Assembly (NCBI GenBank): GCA_031841125.1
Contig: CM063114.1
Span: forward strand, 33,501,574-33,565,573
Length of the DNA stretch: 64,000 nucleotides
Direction of reading: 5' to 3'
DNA from: Acanthococcus lagerstroemiae
Lineage: Eukaryota; Arthropoda; Insecta; Hemiptera; Eriococcidae
The translations under genes were made by a program, and so were the position numbers. The notes beneath the pieces are model-generated. The model was not told where the DNA came from. It searched no databases and saw only the letters and a program-made list of their open reading frames with translations. This document shows positions 24,550 through 38,100 of the stretch, piece after piece (the stretch's first letter is position 1; each line of letters starts with the position of its first letter).

Positions 24550-24651
24550 ATGTGTTGGAGCACTAGGAACATGTGTTCTTGAACTCCGAATCATCTGTTC
24601 TCAAAAAAACAGATTTGGTTGGTTGCTTGTGTTACGCCTAATAGCGTCCAA
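24550..24651. mobile_element. MITE family A fragment
   Basis: Retains only the distal part of the family (gttcttgaactccgaatca..ctaatagcgtccaa). Confidence 0.6.
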
Positions 24652-24921
24652 GTGGCCTTTGTTCAGGACGAGGCTCCAAAATAGAGGAACCTCAGTTTCT
24701 TATCAATTTTTGAGATACTTTGAGGAACCTCTTCTGAAAAAATTGGTGGCACCATTATCGATGAGTGAGGAGGTAAAACTAAATATTATAATTCGTATAC
24801 TCTTGAAAGCCACACAGGTCCGTAGTCAGCCATCTGCACTAGGGGGTGCTGACTGTTTACCCGTGGGGGGGAGGGAGACTTGAGGATATACATAGTATAT
24901 TGTGTGAAGATTTCTACGAGG

Positions 24922-25235
24922 CAGTGGTGTAGCCAGGGGAGTTGCCTCCTCCCCAAGGCACCTGAAATTGAATTTATAATATGCAAAAATAAGCAATTTT
25001 TGCCTTGAAACACGTTTTTTCGAAATCCAATTCCCAATCCAAGAGTCCTAAATTGGTTAACCATGTTTTTGACCTAAATTTTAAAATTTTTCTGTGATAT
25101 TAATTCTCTTTATCCCTTCTTTCTTTCTCATTCAGCGTAATGATGATTTTTCTAATGGCGGTTCTTTTCCTTGGGGGGCTCAAGATACCTTTAGAATGGG
25201 CTCAGCCCCCGCTTGACCCCCCATGGCTGAGACTG
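24922..25235. mobile_element. Probable hAT-like MITE (cagtggtgtagccagg ends)
   Basis: Begins cagtggtgtagccagggg and ends ccccccatggctgagactg, which are imperfect inverted repeats. I see no clear target duplication. A related gtccgtagtcagcc phrase stands just upstream at about 24820. Confidence 0.5.
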
Positions 25236-25875
25236 GAGTCACAAGTAATGATGTATTCAGTTTGGTCCCTTCATTGGTAACATTTTATATTCAAACTCTG
25301 AATCACGAAAAATTTGTAAGTAGGTATACTGGTACTACAAATAATGGAATAATACTGAGATCAAATAATTATTTATATTTCAACACATTTTTTAAAAACG
25401 TGAACACATTTTAGAATTATGTTTTCATTATTAATAAAACACACAATTAAGAAAAGCATGAATTAAGAAACATAGGTTAAAAGGTCTTTTAATTAAAAAA
25501 CAACAACAATAAAAAAAACGAAGTAGTGTGCGTAAATATCATACACCACGATGAACGAATCACACTCACACTCAACATGTACACCGAGGATTAAACACCA
25601 GGTGTTCTTAACTGAGATGAACTGTAATTAACTATTAAATAATGACTAAAATGCAAGAACTGGGAGAAATAACACCAATAGGTACATTCTTTAAGAACAT
25701 GATAAATTTCAGTTTTCAGAACACTCTTTCCAAGAGATGCATCGCGAAAAAACAAATCGGAAGCTTTACCATAAACTACATACAATGTGGTGCTCATACA
25801 ATGTAATGGTTATCACTTTTTCAGATCTCTATTAACCTGTATCACAGAATAAGTCTCGACGTAATTAACCAATGA
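25236..25875. other. 3' flank of the XK-related gene
   Basis: AT-rich sequence downstream (on the minus strand) of the XKR stop codon at 25876, likely its 3' UTR. No other gene seen. Confidence 0.4.
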
Positions 25876-27525
25876 CTACTCAGTTTGTGTTCCTACTGGG
25901 AACATTTGACTTAATTCATTCAGCTCGTACAATTTATCCCTTACAGCCGTTGACGATCTAAGTTGTTCTAGAGAGCCGATTTCTGCTTCGTAACATAAAC
26001 CCATTGATGGGTGATAATAAGAATAATAAATTAACATCAACACAATTCCTAATACAAACATAACGAGCGTCACGACTGACAGCAGTGAGAACCACCACAA
26101 TCCCTTATTATCCCAAAGACTCCACACCAGAATAGCGAATGAGTTTTCTGCGAAACACAAACTATAGTAGAAAACATATTTGTACCGAGTAGGGCTATCA
26201 TTGAGTGAAAGGTAAGAAAATATATAAACAAGACCCATGACAGCGTAGAAAAGTATTTCTTTGATTCTGTTCAGAGTACGGCTGGTATCATCAGCTGGAT
26301 AACAAAACCACGTTTGTTCGAACATGGAAAGCCACATGGTCATGATGAACCAATGAACCAAACATGCGATGACTGTGCCAGTTGGATTTACCGAGGCTAC
26401 TTCGCTGATGGAGAGAATTCTTGACGCTGTAAAGTGATTAGATTTACAATGTTACATACTATGAGGTCACTTCCCAAGGTTTATTTCAATTAAATTGTTT
26501 CGATAGTACAATATACGAACTTGTAACAAAAAATATCCATCCGAACTGAATCAAGCTGCCGGCCCAACTAATTCTCATCTTATTCTTCTGAACGAATCTG
26601 ATCGATCTATGATACATAGCAAAAGTCCACGCTGTGCTCATGAGCGATGTTACCACTGACCAATACAAATAAACTGCAAGCAACAAAATCAGAAAATTAT
26701 AAACTTATTTAGAAATCGTCAATATTAAAGTCAATCAAGAAATGAAAATAACTTACTTTGCCACAAATTGACACTTTCTGTGTTCTCGGACTGTTTTCTT
26801 TTCTGGTGCAACAGAATTGCTATTTGCAACACTTGCTGCGGAGCAGCCTCCAAGAAGCATTCGACAATGCGAAGCAAAGCGAGATTCGAATCTTCCTTCA
26901 GTAATGATTTCGAGTGTTTTTTATTCTCCGCCGGACTATTTTTATCGTTTCGAAGCCTCAGCGCGTGCTGTAAAGCTTCAAAATACCTACACGAAACGCA
27001 TATACAGTTACTAATAGCTTCAGCGTGAACTTAAAATCAATCAGTATATTATCGTATACCTCACTACCGGTGCTATCTGCAAAGCCAGCAAGACACAGCG
27101 AAGAATCCATTTTCGGTAAGATGCCGGCTCTTCATCCCACACATACCTAGGCAATGTAAATGAGGTTAGTTATATCAAAATACCCTACTAATTATTATTC
27201 ATTAGACAAGTACTTACATCCGAATGCTAAAAACAGTGGTAATTGCAGCGGGGAAAATGATGAATGTGACTGTTAATAAGAAATAGTTGAAGGTATTCTC
27301 ATTTTGGTAATATTGGTATGCGAGATACGAATCTGACCCTACGTCCATGATGTGTAGTACAGGCGATATAATTAAGCTACATATATACAAATTTGTTATC
27401 TTCACGTTGTCATTCTCGGTGGATGCACCAACATTGGTTAAACGGTCGGTAACGAACCCTTGATTCCCTTTCATCTCCGGCTTTGTTTTATTATCTTCGG
27501 GTACTGACTTGTCGGTGGGTTCCAT
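25876..27525 (-). CDS. XK-related multipass membrane protein
   Basis: Five minus-strand exons join in phase to 442 aa: 27218-27525, 27060-27146, 26757-26986, 26521-26673 and 25876-26426. The XK/XKR family are multipass plasma-membrane proteins; some vertebrate members scramble phospholipids after caspase cleavage. Family marks are the N-terminal VLHIMDVGSDSYLAYQYY helix, YVWDEEP, the VECFLEAAPQQVLQ segment, the SIRF..ISWAGSLIQFGWIFF region and hydrophobic helices through the last exon. The N-terminus (about 40 aa) is polar and charged. The donor of exon 4 (gttcgt at 26515-26520) is weak but is the only one that keeps phase. The exact XKR subtype cannot be assigned by eye. Confidence 0.9.
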
Positions 27526-28000
27526 GATGAAGGTTTTTTGGAGGGGAAACGATAGGAAATGAACGGATTTACCAGTTGAAACCAGAAACAGACTTCAACC
27601 GTTGGTTCCTGTCACCGTGAGAGTAGAAGCACATTCGCATCCTGATCATGTGGACACAGCCGGAATCCGCGTGGGACGAAACATCGACACATACTGCATG
27701 AAATTAGCTTTCACAATTCATAAATAGAAGCTGAGTTCTGAAAACCCCGAAAAGATGAAACACTACCGAAAAGCCGTAATGTGACATCCTACCCGCGAGA
27801 GTTTTGAAATGATAATATTATGATAAACATACTGGCACCGGTATCTTTTGGCACCTCTTCTGGAAAACTATATTCGTATTCCCAGTGAAGAAAGATTAGC
27901 TCATGTGTTATTGAGATGTACCGATGTAGTGATATTATCATATCATAGAATAGCTCCCTGATACCCAAGTCTCGTAGTAGTAAAGCCACCTATAAAGATT
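27526..28000. other. Upstream region of the XK-related gene
   Basis: Probable promoter/5' UTR of the minus-strand XKR gene. No gene recognised; a 66-codon minus frame at 27789-27989 is not supported by any motif. Confidence 0.35.
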
Positions 28001-28129
28001 AGTACTCGCATACGCCATTCTGGAGCCTATCGTGCCCATCGATGCCAAATTGACTACGCGGTACGCTCCGCATAGTCGGATTCGGCATCCACGGGCACAA
28101 TGGGCTCCAGAATGGCGTATGCGAGTACT
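28001..28129. repeat. Palindrome, diverged relative of MITE family B
   Basis: agtactcgcatacgccattc pairs with its inverse ending gcgagtact. The centre gcggtacgctccgcatagtcgg is shared (inverted) with the cores of 566-737 and 4092-4271, while the arms are diverged. The inverse of tagagccctataaac continues beyond the right end. Confidence 0.75.
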
Positions 28130-28188
28130 TGTGTTTATAGGGCTCTAGTAATAGTCAGAGCACTAGTCTGTTCCAAAGACGTTTATAC

Positions 28189-28574
28189 CAGGGATGGCAA
28201 ACGAAAAGAAACGAAATAACGATTGATTTTTGTCTAACGTAAAATATCAATCGTTATTTCGTTTCTTTTCGTTTGCCATCCCTGGTATAAACATCTTTGG
28301 AACAGACTAGTGCTCTGACTACTACTAGAGCCCTATAAACACAAGTGTAGCCGAGCCTATTGCAACCACTTTCTAGGGTTGGGTACTAGTAGCCGAGCCT
28401 ACTGTAATTGAAATTTCATTTCTTTTCCCGGGTGAGTTGAGTCAGGGTGAGTTCAGTAAATAGCAGGGATGGCAAACAAACGAAACGAAATTACGAAATA
28501 ACGATTGATTTTTGTCAAAAATATTGAAACGAAATAACGAGGCGAAAAGAAAACGGTTTCGTTTGCCATCCCTG
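28189..28574. mobile_element. hAT-like element carrying an inverted copy of its own left flank
   Basis: Ends cagggatggcaaacg and cgtttgccatccctg, with exact 8-bp target duplications gtttatac at 28181-28188 and 28575-28582. It contains a 96-bp palindromic unit (28189-28284). Then at 28285-28346 comes the inverse complement of the left flank 28127-28188 with only two mismatches. Last come the gtagccgagcc linker and a second cagggatgg..catccctg unit, the same modules as at 1667-2306. Confidence 0.8.
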
Positions 28575-28582
28575 GTTTATAC

Positions 28583-29180
28583 TACTACACTAAACTTCCT
28601 ATACTAAGGCAGCTGTACAGAAAAATGATTTTGCAGATGGAGAAGAAAAATTTATCTATGAAAATCGATCTAATCACAAAATTTCCAAATCATTCTCAAA
28701 AATTTGGAAGAAAATCTATACTACCCTACAGATGCAAGCTACAGATGCTCTAGCATTGACGGCGCTTTTGGATTCAAAATGGCGTATGTCCCCACTCGTG
28801 TTCGTGTATTGGCGCCTTAGGCAGGGTTAGGCAGGGTTATGCAGGAATGCAGGGTGTGCGCCAAAATGGCAACCCATTATACTCTCCCGTGTGTAGGGCC
28901 TTACCGGAACTGACGTAGAATGTTTTTGTGTTTTCTTGTTGAGTTGTTGAATATGAATATGAATAGGTAGTGGAGTACTGTACTTATGAGTGGAATTTTC
29001 CCAATTTCTATTCATTTTATCGTTCTCACCATGTAATTACTAATTATTGTGAATTCTTACCATTTCGTCTTGATTGCTTATTCCTTAATCAGTTTTATTT
29101 ATTCATTAAGTGTTAGTAATTGTTTGAAACCCTTGGAGCATTTTGTTAGTTTGAGAATCGCAACGGAATCATTCTTCATT
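28583..29180. other. Upstream region of the EpsinR/TEL2 gene
   Basis: Intergenic. Contains a short aggcagggtt repeat near 28816 and no ORF of note. The 5' UTR of the EpsinR gene must begin here; no promoter element is confidently visible. Confidence 0.4.
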
Positions 29181-32100
29181 ATGTGGAGAGTACGTGATAT
29201 AGCTGATAAGATGTAAGTAAACGTTGACATACATATATTCCTTGTATGATTAAAATAGATCATTGGTATTCGATATTTCGATAAGTGTCTTGGTACAAAA
29301 CTGCAGCTTCCATATCAAGATATCCTCTATTAGACACGTGGAGTCTTGATACCAAGTATCCTTGATGGGCTCCCTGATTAGAAATTATCTATCCTGCTAC
29401 TCTTAATTATTGTATATGTAAAACCAATATCGAAGAATTCTGAAACAGGGGAGGAATGTATTCGTTGTGTAAACCTTCTGGATTAATCGTAATTGTGTCA
29501 TAATTTTATGCAGCACGAATGTGGTGATGAATTACACGGAAATAGAAGCGAAAGTTCGTGCAGCGACCAACGATGAAGCATGGGGACCTACAGGTATTTA
29601 TTTTTTTCGACCAGCCATCAGGGTTCTTCAATGTTATTTCTCGATCGTGACTAACGAACGCATAATTCTTTTTCTTGATAATTTATTGCCAATATTAATT
29701 GAAGGTGCGTTAATGCAAGAAATCGCTCACGCTACATTCACATTCGAACACTTTCCCGAAGTCATGACCATGTTATGGAAACGGATGCTTCAAGATAACA
29801 AAAATAATTGGAGAAGAACCTACAAGGTCACTATTGAATCCAAATACCCATTCAGGAATATCAGTTCTAAAAACTTGATTTCTCACTACTATATTTTTTC
29901 TTGAATAGTCGCTGTTGCTGTTGAATTACCTTGTGCGAAATGGTTCCGAACGAGTTGTTACGTCTTCGAGAGAACATATCTACGATCTACGCGGATTGGA
30001 GAACTACTCTTTTATCGATGAATTCGGCAAAGATCAGGGAATCAATATTAGGTGAATAGATTCGAGTTTCATTATCATCGTGAATTACTCTGTGTGAACT
30101 TAGTGTAATATCGTGACCACGTCTTGTTCGAACTATTTACTGCTACGAATACAAATTATCAAGCTATAGTAGATATATTTTCACGGTGGGTCACTCGTTG
30201 TCTTTGACGAATGTATGTTTGAAGTTATATTAAAACATGATGTTAACTTGACTTACTGCATACAGATGAGGTACTTTTTAATTTGCTCACACTGACGTAA
30301 ATGATTTTGATGAAAATAGAGTGTATTTATTATGCTTACAATAAGGGAAAAAATTATAATAATAAAACTTATCTTGCAGGCATAAGGTGAAAGAATTGAT
30401 CGATTTTATTCAAGATGACGAGAAGCTGAGAGAAGAAAGGAAAAAAGCGAAGAAAAATAAGGATAAATTTATTGGAATGTCTAATGAAGGTGTCAGTGGA
30501 GTGAAAGGTTTTGGTAAGTTATCTGCCGTTTTCAGTTCTTGTTTTACTTCAATTCGTTAATCTGGGTAATGCTGAAAATCTAATTTTCGTATCAACTAAG
30601 CAAAAACTTCCGGCTTGATGACCTACTTAAATGATCCTAGAACTTGAAAAACTGGTACTTCAAGATCTGTAGCTAAAAGATGGCTAGCGAGCCGGCCATC
30701 CCGACAAACGGACTGATAGAATTAGCTATCCCGCTCGCTGGACAGGCAGACTTAGTAAAAGGTGGATTTACAAATAGGTTAGCAAGCTCCACCCCCTCAT
30801 GCTTATAAAATACGGAGCAGAGAGACCTAAGTCCGGCATCTCAGATCTATGACTTAAAGCTCTGTATCGTACGTCCAAATTTTATTTGTTTCTATATGTA
30901 CCGAGGAGAATTGAGAGCCAAGATCCAATTTGGCAGCCAATGTCTGATTTTCTGAATCCTCTTACTTGATTAATGTCTCTGGTTTGTTGGTTAGCTGGCT
31001 AGTTTGCTGATATCCCTGTTCATACGTCTTTGTCTTGTCTGGTCGTCTATTCTTCTGCTCTTTATATTACGTAATTTTATTTATTTATCTATCTGTCTAT
31101 CTCTGTCTTTCTAACTGTCACGTAAAACTTCTCTATTTGAAATCCGGAAATTAACTCAGTCGGAATCAGTTTCCAAGTTTCTTGGACTTCACTGGTCTCA
31201 TCCTTTAATTTTCCGAAACTGAATTCTAAATTGTTGAAACATACACATGCTAAAGAAACCCTGAAATGTTCTGAATGAGAGTTGGGATCTATCCAAGGCC
31301 CTATTTGGTTTTCCACCCCTACTTTCAGCTTCGTTTCTTGATTGTTAGTAGTCGTAGGAAGACGCTATTTTATCATATCCTTATTATATGTTACAGCCGA
31401 CGATAAACGATACTCGACACCGAAATGGATCGCTGATGAAAATAGTTGGGAGAATGAGAAAGGAAAAGAAACCACCTTGGGATTTCACGAAACGTCTTAC
31501 GACAGGTAAATTCTAGAAATTTCTTTACTTTCTGTAACTAACCTGTGAAATTTGAATATTCAGCATGAAGACTGTGATGGTTGAGTATTTACATATGTAC
31601 CTAAAAAGTTTTCACCGTGATATTCTAACTGTTCTAGCGATGAAAATGAGAACAAGTACGATTCGGAAGGAGAGATTGAAGTCGGAAAAATTCCTCCTAT
31701 TAGCTTAGTTAACAATAATGTAAATAATACCCCGAGTGGGCACTCAACTTCTGCGAGTAATACACCCACTCGTTCTAAAAATCCAGTGAAAAAAATTGAT
31801 TTGGGAGCTGCTGCCAACTACGGTAAAGACCCGTCGGTAAGTGTGTTTCGTATACAGCGATAATGTCATTTGGTAAAGTGATTGAAAATAATAGATAACC
31901 GTGAAAATATATGAGGTCTACATGTCATTACCTCAGTGATAACCACAATTTGCAGTTATGTCGTTGTGTAGTCTTCGAATAATTAATTTTTCTGTGACAG
32001 CTATCCACAAAGGTCTTGTCACTTGTAGTTTAATAAATGAATGACGGAGTTCGTGTTTCAAACATTTGAGTAGCTGGTGAAAATTGAAGCCTTAATTTTG

Positions 32101-35100
32101 TTACATTCTCAGGTAGAAAAGATGGCGTCGAACAATCCAGCGAATTCTGATCTTCTATGTGATGTTGGTTTCGATTCTCCCGTATTGATTGATTCTAATA
32201 AAAGTTCAATGCCAGAAAGTTCAATGCCAGCCTCAACAAATGTTCAGGATTTCGGTGATTTTACTGCAGCATTTTCAAACGTTTCTCTGGAAAACAAAGC
32301 AAATAATATCAATAACAACAACCGGTAAGAAATCTCGAATTTTTCAGCGGATCCGCAGTTTGCTATCCATTCTTGTTAATACGAATACAACAAGAGACCA
32401 ATGATTGTTTTTAAAAAAATCGGCTACAAATCCTTTCAAGAGTTTCATTATCTAATCTTGTTGAAATGAATAAATATTGTAAATCGATAACAAAGAGTGA
32501 GATAGCAAGTTATAAAATAACTCTATCGTGATTGTTTTCGCTATGAAATATAATTGAGGTTTTGATAATTACAGGGGGAGGGGAGGTAACTCTAATTGAA
32601 ATAGTCTCAAGTTAGGATACATTCAGACGGAAATAATTATTGTTTCTCAGTGATTTGTAGAAATAATTTCCATAATTATTTTCTAATGTTTCACGTGTTT
32701 TATTTTTGTGTAATGCAGAGTTGATGATGAATTTGCCGATTTCAGTTCTGCGTTCTCAGGCTCCGTTTTGGCTTCACCTGTAGGTAAGAAAATCGAACTT
32801 TTTGCACTTTGGCTCGCTTTGAAAGTAAAACTAGTTGTAAGTTTCGATGACGGTTGAATTAGAAAAATTTTGTCTTGAAGCAGTGTTAAAACTAACTGCC
32901 AGAGCCATACTAAAGGTGCCTTCTTTTATTTTTGTGTTCTCGGGAGGAGGGGAGGGTATTTCTGCTACGAAATGTTGATTTTGCATTCTGAAAAAATTTT
33001 GAGATTGGCAAACCAAAAATGAACCGGTCTTCGTTTCTTCAATCTTATCAACTAAAGTCGCCTTTTGGGCTGAAATTGAAAGAGAACGCTGCCCCACCTG
33101 GTAAGTCGCTTTGGATTGTTGATAATTCAAAAAAGAGTTTTTCTTGAAAATTAATGAACAAATAAATAGTGAGAAGTTTCATTGTTATATAACAATCTTA
33201 ACTTCAAAACTCAGCATAATAAAATGGGTCGCGTTTGGAAACTTTCTCGTGTGGTATTCTAATATTACTAGCGCCTCCCTTCCCCATAAACTGAATTACG
33301 TATTCAGAAGTGCCACCAAAAATGTTAACATTTAGGTTTTGCTGAGGTCTTGGAAAAATTTCAATGGGTTCTTTCAGACTTGATTAAAATTATTCAGGAA
33401 TCATCCTGACTTGAATCCGTGTTTAATTTTGAATGTTTCAATGTAAAATGTTGCAATCTCCCATAAAGGTTGTTCTGATGGTCAAATTATTAACGTCACA
33501 TTAGTTGGGTAACTGATGATGCGGTAGAAAAGGTTTTGAAAAGTTTCTTTAGAACATGCTCAGACTCAAAGATGGCAGGCATTTTGAAGACTCATTAACA
33601 TTTCCAGACTTGTTAAAACTTTTGCAGCCTTGACTGAGACTTCTTCAGATTTTTTAAGAGTTGTTGAGTTTTCAAAACTTTTTTCAGTTTTTCTAAGGCG
33701 CTCGTAAAACTATTTCGGGTCTGTGTGGGATTTTCTTAGACTTGTTTGGATTTATTTTAGGTTTCTTTAAAACTTTCTAACGTGTTTTAAACTATTTTAA
33801 AGATTTCTAGGCATATTCGAGATTTGTTCAAGGTTTTCCAATATGTTTTGAAACTGTTCGACAGTTCTATAAGATTCTTCTAAACTTGTTTTAGTATCTA
33901 AACGAGTATGGAAGTGTCTTGAAAAATCTTGATTGAGTTTTGAAGTCTCTGCGTGTCTCAGTCAAGCCTGAAATAAGCTTTAATTCACCCGGAAGAGTCT
34001 TAAGGTAATCCTGAAGTTATTTGCAAGAGTCCGGAGGTATTTTGTGTGGGGTTAAGAATTCTTATGAGTCTGCAATATGTTCGTAAGTCTCTCAGAAAAT
34101 CTTGGGCAAAATGTACTTGAATTTCGGTGATTTCCTGTGAACTGATAGGTCTGGTGTGGTGCTTAAACCTGTCATTTTTTCCCGTGCCGTTGTTAATCGA
34201 ACCTTCTCATTTTCACATTGATTGTTGGACTCGTGACATGTTGCCTTTCAGATAATGCCAGTAAAACCGTGCCCAGTAATTCACTATCGAACGCCGATCT
34301 ACTGTCTGACATCAGTTCCAGTCCTACTCCTACGTTATTGGATGCCGGTCCCGCATTCAGTGTACTAAATTCGAGTGAGTAATTTTCGAAATTCTATCTG
34401 TGATTTTTATGTAAAAGTACGAGTAATTAGTGTTCGGCATTTGTGTACCTTTCCTGATTGAATCCGTATCCGCAGACGTTCTTACCGTGGTATTCGACTT
34501 GTTTTGGTTACCCATCTTGACAAATGAAGTTTCCGTGTTCTCTCGATAGTGAAAAATTTGTATACTTTGTTATCGAAATGTTACACTATTCTAACCTGAG
34601 TAAATGAACGTAATCCGGATCCTAGTAGTGTTTATAAACCTTGCAGTAAAACAGAAACCGGAGAAAGATGACCCAAATTGGAACCAGCTGAAGAAATCCT
34701 TGAACGCGGACACCGAAGAAACTAGCGAGGTTGTACTTAAGGCTATACTGGAGTACCGACCGGGACCTTTGACGCCTCAACAAATATGTGGACTCGATTG
34801 CGATACGTACATCACTAATAGGAATCCGTTTGTTCGAGATTACTCGGTATTATTAAAGTTGGCGGCTCCGTTAACGAATTCCAATCGGTTGCTACCTATC
34901 ATCACCGAATTATTTGTACTCGAGAACGGTGACTCTCAATTATTTCAAGATTCTTTGACCAACTTGACGGCGCTGCTAAAAAATACTGTCTTACCATCCA
35001 CCAAAGCTGATAATATAGTTTCGATTATGAAATCGTTATTCACTCGTGATTTCTTGGTCGCTACTCTGGTCCACGAGTGCTTAAAATCCGATTACAATGT

Positions 35101-38100
35101 TCTGTGGAGAGAATTCGTTCAAGAAATCGTATCGTTCCCGTCCCGACTGGCCAATAAATTAAAAAATGACTTGCCTGAATTATTCTCTCCCGAAAGCTAC
35201 GTTAACGTTTTACTGAATAACACGTTAAAAGTGATCAAGATTTTGGCTGATGCAACTCGTCTGCTTGAAGACAGTGTCAACCCACAACCGCTGTCTTCGT
35301 TCCTAAGTAAAATTCTCGTAAATTTCGATTGCACTTCTCAACTCGAACGCATTGTCTCATCGATGGAGTCGTCATGCGTCAAAGATCCCGCGTATCGAAA
35401 ATTGGTACCCAAGATACTCGTGAATCTAGAAGGTACATCCATCGGTCGGGTCGCTGTTGCTGTCTTTAGCCGAGCATCTCCATCCTCGATCGGACTCGTA
35501 CTCGGTGACGTTATGACGAACGCTCGCTGGCGGTATTGTGTCTGCGATTCGATGCTCTTCAAAACGTACTATGAACACGATAATTTCGTCAAGAATCTCG
35601 TCGCCTATCTGAAGTTAGACCCGGCCGTTCTGATCGACGTATTTGAGAACTTGTTACACGTTTGGAGCGACCGAGGTGCGTTGGCACACACACCCATCGA
35701 ACAGCGAGTGTATCTCTCGAAAGCTGTAATACTCTGCGCTCAGGCTTTAGACCCGGCGTTAGTGAATGCGAACAATAAGATTCAGCAGATTCTGTTCTTG
35801 GGGGTGCCTTCGCATTTGGAATCGACGGACGAAAAACTGCGAGCTCTTGGTATGATCGTGGCCGAGTCTGTGATGGCGAGATTGAATCCGGACAGCGAGC
35901 ACAAAATCACCTTCCAGTACGACGAACTGCGAGCTGATTCGAAATTGCTCGTTGAACGCTTGAGGAATCTGAGTCTGAACGAGACCGAATCAGTAACCGC
36001 CGATTCGATCGATGATCTGATCAATGAGTATGACATTCAGGCTCAACCCTCGAATCCACCCGTAGAGCTGGAGGCGCCAGTGGTCCCAGTGAAAGCAAAA
36101 CTCGAAGAAAGTACCCCTCCAGTGGTGGAAGATGAAGAAGAGTGGGACAGCGACGACGAATTAGAACCGTACGACTTGTCGAACGACGTCCCGGTTTCGA
36201 AAACTCAACGCCCCAAGTATCTGCGTGACCTGATTAACGGTTTGTTGGAGAAAACGAATGGGGATATCTGGATCGGCAGTGTAGAAGGATGCGAAGAACT
36301 AGTGAAAACCCAGCTGCATAAAGACGATCCTTGTGTGGGCATTGAGATACTCGCTCTGTTGCTTACCTTGGACCGGCAGTTTTTTATGGAGAACTTCGAT
36401 ACCATACGCTACGATGCGGCCGTGGCTATCGTAAACGTCTACCCCGAACAGGGCGCCACTTATTTGTGCGAACAGTTTCACGAACCGGCCGGAAAGTACA
36501 CCATTTCCCACCGAATGTTCATGTTGGACGTACTAGCCGGCTCAGCTCGTGACCTTTCTTCATTGAAGACAGACGTCGTTGAGCAGCCGTCTCGCAAGCC
36601 GGAGAAAAACGAGAGCGAATGGAAACGTGTGATACGCGAACGAATAGAGAAGAATACGAAATACAAGTCGCGTAAGAAGACCGTGATCTCGAAGGTTAAT
36701 AATTTCAATTCGTGCGTCGGTAGCTTCTTCTTTGCGTTGCTGCGCGGTAGTCGTAAGTACGACGTGACGTCGCCTCAGAGTATGCTAATACATTTGGTTG
36801 GCATGGAGTGGTATCAGTTACTTGTTCACTACGTTGACACTTTGGCTATCATAATGTGCTCGGCTGTGAATTGCCACGCGGCGCCGAAAATGGCCTCGGA
36901 ATTATTGGAATTCACGAAATGCTTGCGATTTCACGAGGATAGCGCGGTACGCACCAGTATCGTGCGGTGTACTGCCGCGGCGGTAATCAGTGTCGGGAAG
37001 GCAACATTACTGGAACCCGATATGATCGGCGAAGTGACCGAAATTCGCGAATGGCTGGAAAGAATGGTGTTATTCGAAGCGAACACCGCCTGTCGTGAAC
37101 TCGCCACTCAGGTGTTGAAGTTGATTCAGAGCGTTGGTTGATTTCCAGTTTCGACTGGAAACATACTTCGTGTTTTTCAAACTGAAATCGTTCGGTGTGA
37201 TCGGGTAAGAGCTAAATCGGCTTTGGAAATTGTTGGATCACGTTTACTTGTTCTTTGTCTGTGATAGCTCGTAATAAACAGTTTTTTAACGATTAATAAT
37301 ACTTTGTAAAAGTACGAGAGTCTTGCTTGGACTGGTCGGGATCGGGGACCGGATATCAATCGGAAGGAAAATGACCGGTAGATAAGTTTTGAGTTCGTAA
37401 ATTGGTAGCTGAAGGCAGTACTCTGGCGTCCAAAAAGCTGGCAGCCAGGTAGGAAGGCGAATTTAAGTAGTTTGTTTCCTTTTGTTAGCTACCAGTTAAC
37501 TTCCGTTTTAGCTTCGTGCTGGTAGCCAAAAAGACTTTTTGATCGGTTTTCTCTTTGGCTTCTGGCTTAGCTTTATAAAAGGTGGTAGTTCGTAAGTACG
37601 GATACACAAAGAGGGCAATATAAGTAACGTTTCTTTCTTGAAGAGAAAAAGTTTAATAGAAAATGTTTCAAAAATAGTTGACTATTGGAGAAATATAATA
37701 AATATTATGTATTGAGAGATAGCATTTGAGTGAGCTCTCCATATTTTAAAACCCCGATCTTTCCCTTTCCACTCGCTCTTTCCGTCCAGGAAGAAAAATT
37801 TAAGTTGATGAAACATGTCATATTACCTCTGTAACTACAGACCTACCTTCGCCTCCCCAGCGAAATCAACAATGTAAAGCGTATTAATCCGTAAAAATTC
37901 GACAAAAAAATGAGGGGTAGAAGATGTATTATCTCAAGATCCACCTAGTCTGAAAACAAAATCGGCCCCGCTGATCAGTCACTCAACGAGATAGAAAAGA
38001 TGAATCAAGCAGTTGTATAATTTCTGCCATTTCGTTGCCATGTCTCCTATTTTTGCAGCGTTGGGCATACATGGGAGGTGGAATAGGATGTCTTGAAACG

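Noticed and set aside
28816..28850. Telomere-like ttagg phrases (aggcagggttaggcaggg)
   Set aside because: Only two or three imperfect units; too few to call an interstitial telomeric repeat.
35338..36708. Several minus-strand frames of 66-84 codons
   Set aside because: All lie opposite the TEL2 exon and have no motifs.
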